A stretch of DNA of 64,000 nt, from the NCBI GenBank assembly GCA_023389055.1, contig JAEWFA010000038.1, positions 1 to 64,000 of the forward strand. Reading direction: 5' to 3'. Origin of the DNA: Pseudomonadota bacterium. Its GTDB lineage: Bacteria > Pseudomonadota > Gammaproteobacteria > Burkholderiales > Burkholderiaceae_E. A program made the position numbers and the translations under genes. Every line of letters begins with the position of its first letter. Position 1 is the first letter of the stretch. The notes beneath the pieces were generated by a model, which was not told where the DNA came from, ran no database searches, and saw nothing but the letters and a program-made list of their open reading frames with translations. This document shows, one piece after another, positions 1 through 6,722 of the stretch.

Positions 1-42
1 CACGGCCACGATCTGCTCGACCGAAAAGCGCTTGCGTTTCAC
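1..42 (-). mobile_element. IS3-family transposase OrfA, 5' end only
   Basis: The last 14 codons at the left edge read MKRKRFSVEQIVAV on the minus strand. This is a typical N-terminus of IS3-family OrfA (helix-turn-helix transposase subunit). The start is GTG at 42, with an AAGGAG ribosome site six bases upstream. The rest of the element lies outside the window, so completeness cannot be judged. The terminal inverted repeat should lie roughly at 50-80, but I could not fix its boundary. It adjoins an integron cassette cluster, a common landing zone for insertion sequences. Confidence 0.7.
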
Positions 43-358
43 GACAAACTCCTTGGGCCCCTGAACGGGGCTCAGTTTGCCGAAAAACTCGCTCTCGATA
101 CTGTCCAGTTCCGCCAATGCAGATCACAGCGGCGCCAAGCAGTGCGCAGCCGAGCTTTCCGCGTGGTCGGCGCCCGCTTGGCGTCTCGCGCCGCAACCCG
201 CGCGATCCCGCCGACGTGCAACGACAGCGTGTAGTCGAGAGAAGGATCAATTCCAATCAATCGCTGCGACGTTCAAGATCAGCTTCGCGGCTCGTTCGAC
301 CCACGGCTGTGTGTACCGAGATTGATCGTGTGCTTGAAGCGACTCATGAAACTCCGGC
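43..358. other. Interval without a convincing gene; probable interrupted cassette
   Basis: This lies between the IS fragment and the first attC site. On the minus strand, directly after the attC R' box, a GGAG ribosome site precedes ATG at 347. It opens a 22-codon frame (MSRFKHTINLGTHSRG...) that stops at 279. The same frame then reopens from 260 to 72 (MIGIDPSLDYTLSLHVGG...) after two stops. This looks like the first part of a decayed or IS-interrupted cassette gene. I do not recognise a family. Confidence 0.35.
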
Positions 359-427
359 GCCTAACGTCTGAGCTAAGCGGCAGGCGACGGCTTGCCGGCG
401 GCTGTCCGCTTGGGCGAAGTGTTAGAC
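359..427 (-). mobile_element. attC site 1 (integron cassette recombination site)
   Basis: Read on the minus strand, the site opens with R'' GTCTAAC and ends with R' GTTAGGC. Both fit the RYYYAAC / GTTRRRY consensus exactly. Between them are imperfectly complementary L'' (CAAGCGGAC) and L' (GCCGCTTAG) arms and a GC-rich central hairpin, 69 bp in total. The orientation follows the aadA-type layout, so the cassette gene it ends (brnT-brnA) is on the minus strand. The last codons of brnA lie inside the site. Confidence 0.88.
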
Positions 428-711
428 GACGACTGCTTCGACCGTGATGGGTTCAACTCTTGCCTCAAGACGTCCCGGAGAACTCCGACGGTTACCGGCT
501 GATCGTCTTCGTGAAATTCGCCACTGGCTTCTTTCATTGCCAACCGCAAAGCCGAATTGATCATTGTTTGATAGCCCCGTCCTTGGGCCTCCGCCTTCTC
601 ACGGAAGTGTTCGATGACGTCGTCGTCGAGCATGATGGTGATTCTCGTCTTACCCGGCGAGGCAACGACCGCACCTCGCTTTCCCTTCGAAAAGTCGTAT
701 TCCTTACGCAT
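373..711 (-). CDS. brnA: BrnA family antitoxin / transcriptional repressor
   Basis: This is a 112-residue partner of the BrnT toxin. BrnA proteins bind and neutralise BrnT and repress their own operon through a ribbon-helix-helix fold. The sequence shows the usual N-terminus (MRKEYDFSKGKRG), then a ribbon-helix-helix stretch at about residues 21-60 (TRITIMLDDDVIEHF...). The tail is rich in Ser, Lys and Pro. The start at 711 is preferred over the upstream ATG at 729 because family members begin at MRKEYDF, and it overlaps the brnT end by 8 bases. The final 18 or so codons are encoded within attC site 1, so the tail probably arose by fusion with the recombination site. The family call is firm. 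Confidence 0.88.
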   Translation of the reverse strand: MRKEYDFSKGKRGAVVASPGKTRITIMLDDDVIEHFREKAEAQGRGYQTMINSALRLAMKEASGEFHEDDQPVTVGVLRDVLRQELNPSRSKQSSSNTSPKRTAAGKPSPAA

Positions 712-970
712 GGTATTGCTCCGCTTCACTTCTGCTGCACCGGCGTGCGGAGATTAGTCGAATGCGATCGCCGCGCGGTGTGTGAACGACGACCAGGATC
801 CGGCCCAAGGCATCCCTACCAAGCGTGACGTATCGCGGTTCCCCCTGCGCGTCGGGATCCTCAATGGTTACGGCGAAGGGGTCACGAAGCGCTTGCTCGG
901 CGTGCGCAAAGCTGACCTTGTGCTTGGCAAGGTTGGCCTTTGCTTTCGCCGGATCGAACTCGATGTCCAC
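704..970 (-). CDS. brnT: BrnT family toxin (ribonuclease)
   Basis: This is an 88-residue protein of the BrnT family. These RelE-like ribonucleases stop growth by cleaving RNA unless bound by BrnA. The family pattern is clear: an N-terminal FDPAKAKANLAKHKVSF block, a central YVTLGRD strand, and the C-terminal HTPRGDRIRLISARR active region at about residues 63-77, ending EAEQY. I chose the GTG start at 970 because homologues begin at this point and the likely -10 box overlaps the ATG at 985. In that case the mRNA would be almost leaderless. Start at 985 remains possible. It is the first gene of a two-gene cassette between attC sites 1 and 2. Confidence 0.88.
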   Translation of the reverse strand: MDIEFDPAKAKANLAKHKVSFAHAEQALRDPFAVTIEDPDAQGEPRYVTLGRDALGRILVVVHTPRGDRIRLISARRCSRSEAEQYHA

Positions 971-976
971 CGGACA

Positions 977-1004
977 ATTATGCATATCGCATGCATATCG
1001 TCAA
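977..1004 (-). promoter_or_regulatory. brnTA promoter and probable BrnA operator
   Basis: On the minus strand TTGACG (1004-999) is followed after 16 bases by CATAAT (982-977), a good sigma-70 promoter inside the cassette. The spacer contains two direct copies of GATATGCAT, which make a natural autoregulatory operator for BrnA. Own promoters are usual for toxin-antitoxin cassettes. The operator role is inferred. Confidence 0.6.
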
Positions 1005-1032
1005 GCATGAAGGAGGGTCAGCGGGTTGAGTC

Positions 1033-1092
1033 GGCGAACGTCTGAATTAAGCCGGGCCGCGAAGCGGCGTCGGCTTGAATGAATTGTTGGGC
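1033..1092 (-). mobile_element. attC site 2 (aadA-like)
   Basis: Read on the minus strand, R'' is GCCCAAC (1092-1086), followed by L'' with CAAGCCGAC. A central CGCCGCTTCGCGGCCCGGC hairpin and an L' arm containing GGCTTAATTCAGAC follow. R' is GTTCGCC, which departs from the GTTRRRY consensus. The interior closely resembles the well-known attC of aadA cassettes, which fixes the orientation as minus. It ends the cassette whose remaining gene piece is the DHFR/RibD-like fragment at 1112-1351. Confidence 0.85.
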
Positions 1093-1111
1093 GACATAAC
1101 CCATCTCCGAG

Positions 1112-1351
1112 TCAGTGCGCGCGCCGGTAGTGCATGGCAACCGCGCCGCAGCGGAGCGGCTTCGCCGAGACCAGATCGAGCCGTCGCGTGCTAGGGAGCC
1201 CGCTCTGGTACAGGGTCGGGCCGTGGCCGGCGATCCTGGGGTGGACGAGGAACTTGTACTCGTCGATCTGATCCAGCCGGTCCAGCTCGGTCGCGAGCTT
1301 GCCGCTGCCCAGGAGGACGCCGGCCGGTGTCGCGTCCTTGAGCGGGCGTTT
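1112..1351 (-). pseudogene. C-terminal fragment of a dihydrofolate reductase / RibD-C family protein
   Basis: About 80 codons are open on the minus strand and end at TGA (1112), 20 bases before attC site 2, where a cassette gene should end. The frame includes AGVLLGSGKLATELDRL, DEYKFLVHPRIAGHGPTL and a final GAVAMHYRRAH. This is the C-terminal half of the RibD-C/DHFR-like reductase family, whose full length is about 180 residues. No start codon or NADPH-binding N-terminal half is present. At about 1345-1360 the sequence changes abruptly to an MFS transporter piece on the other strand, so the gene was broken by a rearrangement. It is very unlikely to be functional. Confidence 0.7.
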
Positions 1352-1353
1352 GC

Positions 1354-1954
1354 GGGATCGCGGCCGTGTCCAGCTTCAACGTGTCGGCCCAGTTCGCGCT
1401 GCCGGAATGGGTGCGCGGGCGCGGACTCGCCATCTACGTGACGGTGTTTCTCGGGCGCCCTGGCGCTGGGCAGTGCACTGTGGGGACAGCTCGCCAGCGT
1501 GGTCGGGCAGTCGATGGCGCATTTCGTTGCCGCCGCGGGCGCCCTGCTGGCAATCCCGTTGACGCAGCGCTGGAAGTTACAGGCAAGCGCGGGAGTCGAC
1601 CTGGCGCCTTCGATGCACTGGCCGGCACCCGTCACCTCACTGCAGATCGAAGAAGACGCGGGGCCGGTTCTGGTCACTGTCGAATACAAGGTGCTGCCGC
1701 GCCACTGCAAGACGTTCCTTGCGGCGATCGAGCGCATGTCCGCGCAGCGCCGCCGCGATAGCGCCTACGCGTGGGGCGTCTTCGAAGACGCTGCGGAACC
1801 CGGTCGGTTCCTGGAAACGTTTCTGGTCGACTCGTGGCTCGAACATCTCCGCCAGCATGCGCGTGTGACGAACGCGGATCGCGAGCTGGAGGAACAGGTG
1901 CACGAATTCTTGCTCGGCGAGCCGACCGTTACGCATCTGATCAGTCGCAAGTAG
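1354..1954 (+). pseudogene. 3' remnant of an MFS_3 (EntS-like) transporter, frameshifted
   Basis: This is the C-terminal third of an MFS exporter of the EntS/MFS_3 type. The first piece, up to about 1452, reads AVSSFNVSAQFALPEWVRGR and on to AIYVTVF. The second, from about 1453, reads GALALGSALWGQLASVVGQS and continues through the family's hydrophilic tail (YAWGVFED, SWLEHLRQHARVTNAD). The two are in different frames. Deleting one G from the GGG run at 1453-1455 restores one continuous protein, so a single-base insertion is the likely lesion. The first nine or so membrane segments are missing. It is a dead fragment inside the cassette cluster. Confidence 0.75.
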
Positions 1955-1988
1955 GAAGCACGGCGTCGGCAGCAGAAGGCTGTCGGGA

Positions 1989-2222
1989 TCACGGCAGCGG
2001 GCCGATTCGCGAAAGCAGCGACCTCTTGCCGCGCAGCACGCTCGCAATGAGGTCCAGGCCCAGGCCGGCAATGACGATTGCAGCGGCGATCGCCCCGACT
2101 CTCGTGGACGGTTCGGACGTGGCGATGATGAGCACCGCCAGCGCGATGAAGAAGATGCCGAAAAGCGTGCCGATCCAGCGATGCGTCCTGGTCGAGACTG
2201 CCGGGTCGCTGGTATCTCGCAT
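1989..2222 (-). CDS. Small membrane protein of unknown function
   Basis: This is a 77-residue protein with two predicted membrane helices. The first is around residues 14-35 (WIGTLFGIFFIALAVLIIAT), then a short loop (EPSTRVG), then the second (AIAAAIVIAGLGLDLIASVL). A basic tail (RGKRSLLSRIG) follows. I chose the ATG at 2222; an upstream ATG at 2288 would add a stretch unlike the rest. I do not recognise a family. It lies downstream of the VOC gene on the same strand within one large interval between attC sites, typical of small membrane proteins carried on chromosomal cassettes. Confidence 0.55.
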   Translation of the reverse strand: MRDTSDPAVSTRTHRWIGTLFGIFFIALAVLIIATSEPSTRVGAIAAAIVIAGLGLDLIASVLRGKRSLLSRIGPLP

Positions 2223-2225
2223 GCG

Positions 2226-2290
2226 ACTAAGGTTGAGGCAAACCGCTTGCCGAAGGCAAGTGCGGGTGACCGCCGGCTCAAGCATCACGT
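2226..2290 (-). repeat. Hairpin, possible decayed attC site
   Basis: The arms CCGCTTGCC (2243-2251) and GGCAAG-GCGG (2255-2265) form a stem. On the minus strand the segment ends CTCAACCTTAGTC, which resembles the degenerate R' end of attC site 3 (TTGACCTTAGGC). No R'' box with AAC is found at the expected distance. It would neatly separate the VOC gene from the small membrane protein gene as two cassettes, but the evidence is weak. Confidence 0.25.
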
Positions 2291-2309
2291 CCGTCGACTC
2301 GCGTAGGAG

Positions 2310-2867
2310 TCATGATCCCGGATGCCCCGGAGAATGCTGCTCGATCGTTCCTTCTTCGACAAGCCGACGCGCCAGCTGCTCTCGCCATTCGGAACGCCGC
2401 ATATGACCGGGCGCGTTCTGCACCATAGCCTCGGTCAGCTCGTAGATTCTGTCGTCCGGCAGCGCGAAGTCGAGCGGAACTGATACCGGCGGCATGTACC
2501 AAGGCGTTTGAACGAACAACTCGATCCGATTCTCCTCCGGATCCGAGAAATACACCGACCAGGAGCCACCGTGATTGGTCGGATCCAGAGCGGAAACCTG
2601 CAGCGCCAGCAGTTGCGAGTAAAGGCGGCGCAACTCCGAAAATGCAATGACACGGAACGAGATCTGATTCACCGTGGAAGGGCTTCCCGGCACACGCCCG
2701 GGCACAAGCACGATCTGATGGTGCTCCTCGGGACTGCGCGACAGGAAAACGACGTCGGCTGCACGAATGCAAGCCCGATCGGTGACCGAGAAACCAAGCA
2801 CTTTCGTGTAGAAGTCGACCATCCTGCTCATGTCCTCGACATAGAGGCCGATGTGAGAGAACGCCAT
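2310..2867 (-). CDS. VOC-fold protein (glyoxalase / dioxygenase superfamily)
   Basis: This 185-residue protein has one clear vicinal-oxygen-chelate domain. It starts MAFSHIGLYVEDMSRMVDFY, with a possible metal-binding His near residue 5. It continues through FYTKVLGFSV and ends the domain with SVYFSDPEENRIELFVQTPW, where Glu is a typical metal ligand. A C-terminal extension of about 60 residues (DDRIYELTEAMV, EWREQLARRL) is helical and is seen in some ring-cleavage-related members. The substrate cannot be predicted. The start at 2867 is preferred because the fold begins there. The gene starts 59 bases from attC site 3, as a cassette gene would. Confidence 0.75.
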   Translation of the reverse strand: MAFSHIGLYVEDMSRMVDFYTKVLGFSVTDRACIRAADVVFLSRSPEEHHQIVLVPGRVPGSPSTVNQISFRVIAFSELRRLYSQLLALQVSALDPTNHGGSWSVYFSDPEENRIELFVQTPWYMPPVSVPLDFALPDDRIYELTEAMVQNAPGHMRRSEWREQLARRLVEEGTIEQHSPGHPGS

Positions 2868-2925
2868 ACGAGGTGCCTGATCCACGATCCGTCTCCGCAA
2901 GCGGCTGAGCCGTCTGCACACGGGC

Positions 2926-2987
2926 GCCTAAGGTCAAGTCGCGCCGCGAACACGCCTCGTGGCCTCGGCTCGAGTCAATTGTTAGGC
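2926..2987 (-). mobile_element. attC site 3
   Basis: Read on the minus strand, R'' is GCCTAAC (2987-2981), a perfect match to RYYYAAC. It is followed by AATTGACTCGAGCCGAG as the L'' side, a central variable hairpin, and an L' side GCGCGACTTGACC. The site ends in CTTAGGC in place of GTTRRRY, so the conserved G at the exchange point has been lost. The 62-bp length and imperfect dyad fit an attC. The altered R' base suggests the site may now be inactive or poor. Confidence 0.75.
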
Positions 2988-3128
2988 CCGGGTTCGGTCG
3001 CAGTCAATGCGCATCCCCAGGATGCCCTGAGCGAGGGGCAGATCCGCCAGCGCGCGCATCACGAACACGGAGAACGCGAAGAACACGCCACCTACGAGGG
3101 CCGACGCCACGGTGGACCCGACGACCAT
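2982..3128 (-). pseudogene. Truncated DUF1772 (anthrone-oxygenase-like) membrane protein
   Basis: A 48-residue frame begins at ATG 3128 and stops at the TAA inside the R'' box of attC site 3. The sequence MVVGSTVASALVGGVFFAFS followed by VFVMRALADLP...AQGILGMR matches the N-terminal quarter of DUF1772 proteins, which have four helices in about 150 residues. After the MR the reading runs into attC-adjacent sequence (IDCDRTRA). The gene was evidently cut and joined to a recombination site, leaving one membrane helix. No ribosome site is evident. It is probably non-functional. Confidence 0.6.
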
Positions 3129-3270
3129 TGCGGTCGACAGGTTCAGGCGCCAATCACCCGACTGAACGTCTCAAGCGCTTGCGAACGCTGCGTCCCGGCA
3201 TTCGCTCCCTTTGCGGCCGATGGCTCCGGCAGCGTGGCGCATGCCGGACACAGACAGGCCTTGCCCCGAC
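3129..3270. other. Boundary between cassette cluster and core genes
   Basis: No gene is seen. On the minus strand GCGCTTGAGACGTTCAGTC (about 3159-3177) resembles the L'-R' end of the attC sites in this cluster. A matching left half is not found, so it may be a half-site or a chance match. No integrase gene and no recognisable attI follow. Confidence 0.35.
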
Positions 3271-4074
3271 TCAAACTACGAGCGCCGTCCCGCCGCCCCG
3301 CTGCCTCTTGATCTCTTGCACCCACCGCTCCGCCGGCAGCCGATCCTTCATCTCCAGCCTTCTAGCCCGCTCCCGCAGCGCCCCCCACTCCACGCGCAAC
3401 TCCGGCCCCGAAAAGGCGAGCAACGCCACGTTCCCCGCCGCCACGGGCGGCAACGCGATCACCCGATCGTCGAACGCCATCCGCACGTTGCGCAGGCTGT
3501 TCGCATACGACCGCCCGTCTCCGAACACGTTGACGACGAGAATCCCCGCCGGCGCGAGCGCCGCACGGCAATCGCGATAGAACGGCACGTCGTCGAGCAC
3601 CGGACCGCGCGCCTTCGTGTCGTAGAGATCGGCGAGGATCACGCCGAAGCGTCCGCGCGAAGATCGCCGCAACGCGTACTCGCCGGCGTCGGCGCGCACC
3701 ACCTGGAGCCGCTCGTCCTCGGGCAGCGCGAAAGCGCTGCGGCAGACGTCGATCACCGCGCGGCTCGCCTCGACGACGGTGATGCGCGTCTTCGAGAGCT
3801 TCTTCCAGCAGTGACGGGCGAGGCCCGCGGCGCCCAGCCCCATCTGCAGCATCTCGTCGGGCGCGGCGAGGAACAGCCGCCACGCCATCATGTCGTGCGC
3901 GTAGTCCAACTCCAGGTCGTACGGCCGCGCGAGGCGCATCGCGCCCTGGATCCACGGCGAGTCGAAGTGAAGGTAGCGAACGCCCGCGGACTCGGAGAGC
4001 ACGATCACGGGTTCTTCGGAGCGCCCGCCCGGATGGCGAGAGGCGCGGCGGGAGGTCTTTCGTGCGGTGGTCAA
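3271..4074 (-). CDS. Spermidine-synthase-like methyltransferase-fold protein
   Basis: This 267-residue protein has the Rossmann fold of the spermidine synthase family. The nucleotide-binding glycine motif is at about residues 76-84 (MLQMGLGAAGLA). An acidic residue ends the next strand (ITVVEASRAVI, about 98-108), and the YDVILADLYD-like motif appears as GVILADLYDTKARG. The N-terminus is short, basic and disordered. Many bacteria carry such proteins without true polyamine activity, and the family's Asp-rich putrescine site is not obvious. I therefore call the fold and not the reaction. It is followed on the same strand by nothing close and preceded by the glycosylase gene. Confidence 0.7.
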   Translation of the reverse strand: MTTARKTSRRASRHPGGRSEEPVIVLSESAGVRYLHFDSPWIQGAMRLARPYDLELDYAHDMMAWRLFLAAPDEMLQMGLGAAGLARHCWKKLSKTRITVVEASRAVIDVCRSAFALPEDERLQVVRADAGEYALRRSSRGRFGVILADLYDTKARGPVLDDVPFYRDCRAALAPAGILVVNVFGDGRSYANSLRNVRMAFDDRVIALPPVAAGNVALLAFSGPELRVEWGALRERARRLEMKDRLPAERWVQEIKRQRGGGTALVV

Positions 4075-4099
4075 GGCGTTCTACTCGTTGTTTGCGGAG

Positions 4100-4597
4100 T
4101 CACCGCAGCGTTTCGATCGCTTCGCGCCACAGCTCGAGCTTGCGCTCGCGCGGCATCGACGCGTAGGCGGGGCTGGTGGAAGGCATCACGCGCGTGCGGT
4201 AGCCGGCGTCGCGAAAGCGCGGTTCGAAGCGCCCTGCGGCCTTTCCATTGAAGAGCACGGCGCCCAGATGGGGCGCGATGCGATGCAGATGGGCGAAGTC
4301 GTTCGCCGCCGCTTCGCGGATCTCGCTGTCGAGGCTCCCCTCGCGGCGGCAGGCGCCGTAGACGTCCCAGATCGCGAGGCCTGCGGCGAGCACCGCTTCG
4401 TAGCGGCGTTCGAACGGCCACTCGTGCAGCGGCTCGCCGAGCACTTCGCCGAGGATCGGCCAGAAGAGATTGCGCGGATGCGCGTAGTAGTGCCCGGCCA
4501 TCAGCGACGCCTCGCCGGGAAAGCTGCCGAGCACGAGCAGCCGCGAGTGCGGCGCGACGACCGGGGCGAGGCCGCGCAGCGGCGCGGGTTCAGTCAC
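4100..4597 (-). CDS. DNA-deoxyinosine (hypoxanthine) glycosylase, UDG superfamily family 6
   Basis: This 165-residue member of the uracil-DNA glycosylase fold removes deaminated purine (hypoxanthine) from DNA in base-excision repair. The signature blocks are RLLVLGSFPGEASL at about residues 18-31, GHYYAHPRNLFWPIL at about 35-49, and the C-terminal VMPSTSPAYASM at about 137-148. In this family the last supplies the leucine/serine loop inserted into the helix. The ATG overlaps the htpG stop as ATGA, so it should be translated from the htpG transcript. An alternative annotation, G/U mismatch glycosylase, refers to the same fold. Confidence 0.78.
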   Translation of the reverse strand: MTEPAPLRGLAPVVAPHSRLLVLGSFPGEASLMAGHYYAHPRNLFWPILGEVLGEPLHEWPFERRYEAVLAAGLAIWDVYGACRREGSLDSEIREAAANDFAHLHRIAPHLGAVLFNGKAAGRFEPRFRDAGYRTRVMPSTSPAYASMPRERKLELWREAIETLR

Positions 4598-6603
4598 TCA
4601 CTCGTCTTCGACGGGTCGCCCGCTTCGCCGCCCGGGTCGCCCGCTGCGGACGCGCCCGCACCCGTCGACTCGCCGCCGAGCAACATCGCATTCATCCGCC
4701 GAACGAAGCCCGCCGGATCCTGCAGCTGACCGCCCTCGGCGAGCGTCGCCTGCTCGAACAGCAGCCGCGACCAGTCGTCGATGTGCGCGTCGTCGTCGCG
4801 CACGCGCGCGAGCAGCGGATGCTCGGGGTTGATCTCGAGGATCGGCTTTCTCGCCGGCGCGTTCTGCCCGGTCTGCTTGAGCAGCCTCTCGAGGTGCGCG
4901 CTGATCTCGTGCTCGCCCGAGACAAGGCATGCCGCCGAGTCGGTAAGCCGGTTCGTCACGCGCACTTCGCTGACGTCGTCGCCGAGCGCGGCCTTCATCC
5001 GCTCGACGAGCGGCTTGAGTTCTTCGGCGACCTGCTCGGTGACCTTCTTCTCGGCCTCGTCCTCGAGCTTGCCAAGTTCCAGCCCGCCGCGCGCGACCGA
5101 TGCGAGCTCCTTGCCTTCGAACTCGGTGAGGAACGACAGCAGCCATTCGTCGACGCGATCGGTGAGCAGCAGCACCTCGACGCCCTTCTTGCGGAACACC
5201 TCGAGATGCGGGCTGTTTCGCGCGGCGGCGGGCGTGTCGGCAGTGATGTAGTAGATCTTCTCCTGCCCTTCCTTCATCCGCGCGACGTAGTCGGCGAGCG
5301 ACACCGTCTGCGTGTCGTCGCTGGAAGCGGTGGTCGCGAAGCGCAGCAGCTTCACGATGCGGTCGCGGTTGGCGAAGTCCTCGCCGACGCCTTCCTTGAC
5401 CACCGCGCCGAACTCGCGCCAGAAGCTCGCGTAGTCGTCGGGCTTGTTCTCGGCGAGGTCCTCGAGCAGCGACAGGATGCGCTTGGTCGACCCCTCGCGG
5501 ATCATCCGCACGTCGCGGCTCTCCTGCAGGATCTCGCGCGAGACGTTCAGCGGCAGGTCGTTCGAGTCGATGACGCCGCGCACGAAGCGCAGCCATGCGG
5601 GCAGCAACTGCTCGGCGTCTTCCATGATGAACACGCGCCGCACGTACAGGCGCACGCCGCTGCGACGACTGCGGTCCCACAGGTCGAATGGTGCGCGCGA
5701 CGGGATGTACAGCAGCGTCGTGTATTCGGTGCGGCCCTCGACGCGCGCGTGCGTCCACGCGAGCGGGTTCTCGTCGCCGTGCGCGAGGTGCTTGTAGAAG
5801 TTGCGGTACTGCTCGTCGTCGATCTCGCTCTTCGAACGCGCCCACAATGCGCTCGCCTGGTTGACCGTTTCCCATTCGTCGGTAGGGCGCATTTCCTTCG
5901 CTTCGGCGTCCCACTCTTCCTTGCGCATGCGGATCGGCAACGAGATGTGGTCCGAATAACGGCGCACGATCGACTTGAGCTTCCACGGCGATAGCAGGTC
6001 CTCGAAGCTCGTCTCGTCGAGCTCGGTCTCGGCCGCCACCTCGCCTGCCGACGCGTTGCGCAAATGCAGCGTGACGTCGGTACCTCGCGTGGCCTTCTCG
6101 ACCGTCTCGACGGAGAACTCTCCGGTGCCCTCGGACTCCCAGCGCACCGCCTGGTCGGCCGACAGCCCCGCGCGGCGCGAGACGACCGTGACGCGATCGG
6201 CGACGATGAACGCCGAATAGAAGCCCACGCCGAACTGGCCGATCAATTGCGCATCGCTCGCCTGGTCGCCGGAGAGCTTGCCGAAGAATTCGCGCGTGCC
6301 CGAGCGCGCGATCGTGCCCAGGTGCTCGACTGCCTCGTCGCGCGACAGGCCGATGCCGTTGTCGGAGATCGTGATCGTGCGCGCCTTCGGGTCGACGTCG
6401 ATGCGGATCTGCAGCTCGCCGCCGCCTTCGAGCAATTCGGGGGCGTTCAGCGCCTCGAAGCGCAGCCGGTCGCAGGCGTCGGATGCATTCGAGATCAGCT
6501 CTCGCAGGAAGATCTCGCGATTGCTGTACAGGCTATGGATCATGAGGTTCAGCAGCCGGCTGACCTCGGTCTGGAATCCCAGTGTCTGCTTGGTTTCAGT
6601 CAT
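4594..6603 (-). CDS. htpG: Chaperone protein HtpG (bacterial Hsp90)
   Basis: This is a 669-residue cytosolic ATP-dependent chaperone, slightly longer than the usual 620-640. The N-terminal GHKL ATPase is complete: the FLRELISNASDACDRL helix at about 30-46, SDNGIGLSRDE at about 82-92, the GQFGVGFYSAF lid at about 121-131 and GTDVTLHL near 171. The middle domain carries YVRRVFIMEDAEQLLP and the catalytic-loop Arg segment SREILQESRDVRMIR. The C-terminal dimer domain ends in a Gly/Ala-rich tail. The start MTETKQTLGFQTEVSRLL at 6603 is standard for the family. A sigma-32-type promoter lies about 90 bases upstream. Confidence 0.97.
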   Translation of the reverse strand: MTETKQTLGFQTEVSRLLNLMIHSLYSNREIFLRELISNASDACDRLRFEALNAPELLEGGGELQIRIDVDPKARTITISDNGIGLSRDEAVEHLGTIARSGTREFFGKLSGDQASDAQLIGQFGVGFYSAFIVADRVTVVSRRAGLSADQAVRWESEGTGEFSVETVEKATRGTDVTLHLRNASAGEVAAETELDETSFEDLLSPWKLKSIVRRYSDHISLPIRMRKEEWDAEAKEMRPTDEWETVNQASALWARSKSEIDDEQYRNFYKHLAHGDENPLAWTHARVEGRTEYTTLLYIPSRAPFDLWDRSRRSGVRLYVRRVFIMEDAEQLLPAWLRFVRGVIDSNDLPLNVSREILQESRDVRMIREGSTKRILSLLEDLAENKPDDYASFWREFGAVVKEGVGEDFANRDRIVKLLRFATTASSDDTQTVSLADYVARMKEGQEKIYYITADTPAAARNSPHLEVFRKKGVEVLLLTDRVDEWLLSFLTEFEGKELASVARGGLELGKLEDEAEKKVTEQVAEELKPLVERMKAALGDDVSEVRVTNRLTDSAACLVSGEHEISAHLERLLKQTGQNAPARKPILEINPEHPLLARVRDDDAHIDDWSRLLFEQATLAEGGQLQDPAGFVRRMNAMLLGGESTGAGASAAGDPGGEAGDPSKTSE

Positions 6604-6690
6604 CGGAATCTGTACAAGTCCGGAAACGGAGGGAACGATCGGAATTGAGCGCTTGCCCGATGCAGCGGCTGCGCCCGGGAGCCCGCGCCA

Positions 6691-6722
6691 CAGATCGGGG
6701 CGCGGGCGCCTGTTTTCAAGGG
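6691..6722 (-). promoter_or_regulatory. Sigma-32 (heat-shock) promoter for htpG
   Basis: On the minus strand CCCTTGAA (6722-6715) is separated by 14 bases from CCCCGATCT (6700-6692). This matches the RpoH consensus (CTTGAA, 13-15 bases, CCCCAT-T) at nearly every position. The -35 element overlaps the stop codon of parC. The implied leader is about 80 bases. htpG is a classical RpoH target, which supports the call. Confidence 0.75.

Noticed and set aside
1018..1737. A 239-codon minus-strand frame across the attC and MFS remnant
   Set aside because: The translation has no family features, and the recognisable DHFR-like and MFS pieces lie in other frames.
6681..6707. Inverted repeat GCCCGCGCC/GGCGCGGGC as a terminator of parC
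   Set aside because: No T-tract follows on the minus strand, and the same bases make a good sigma-32 promoter.
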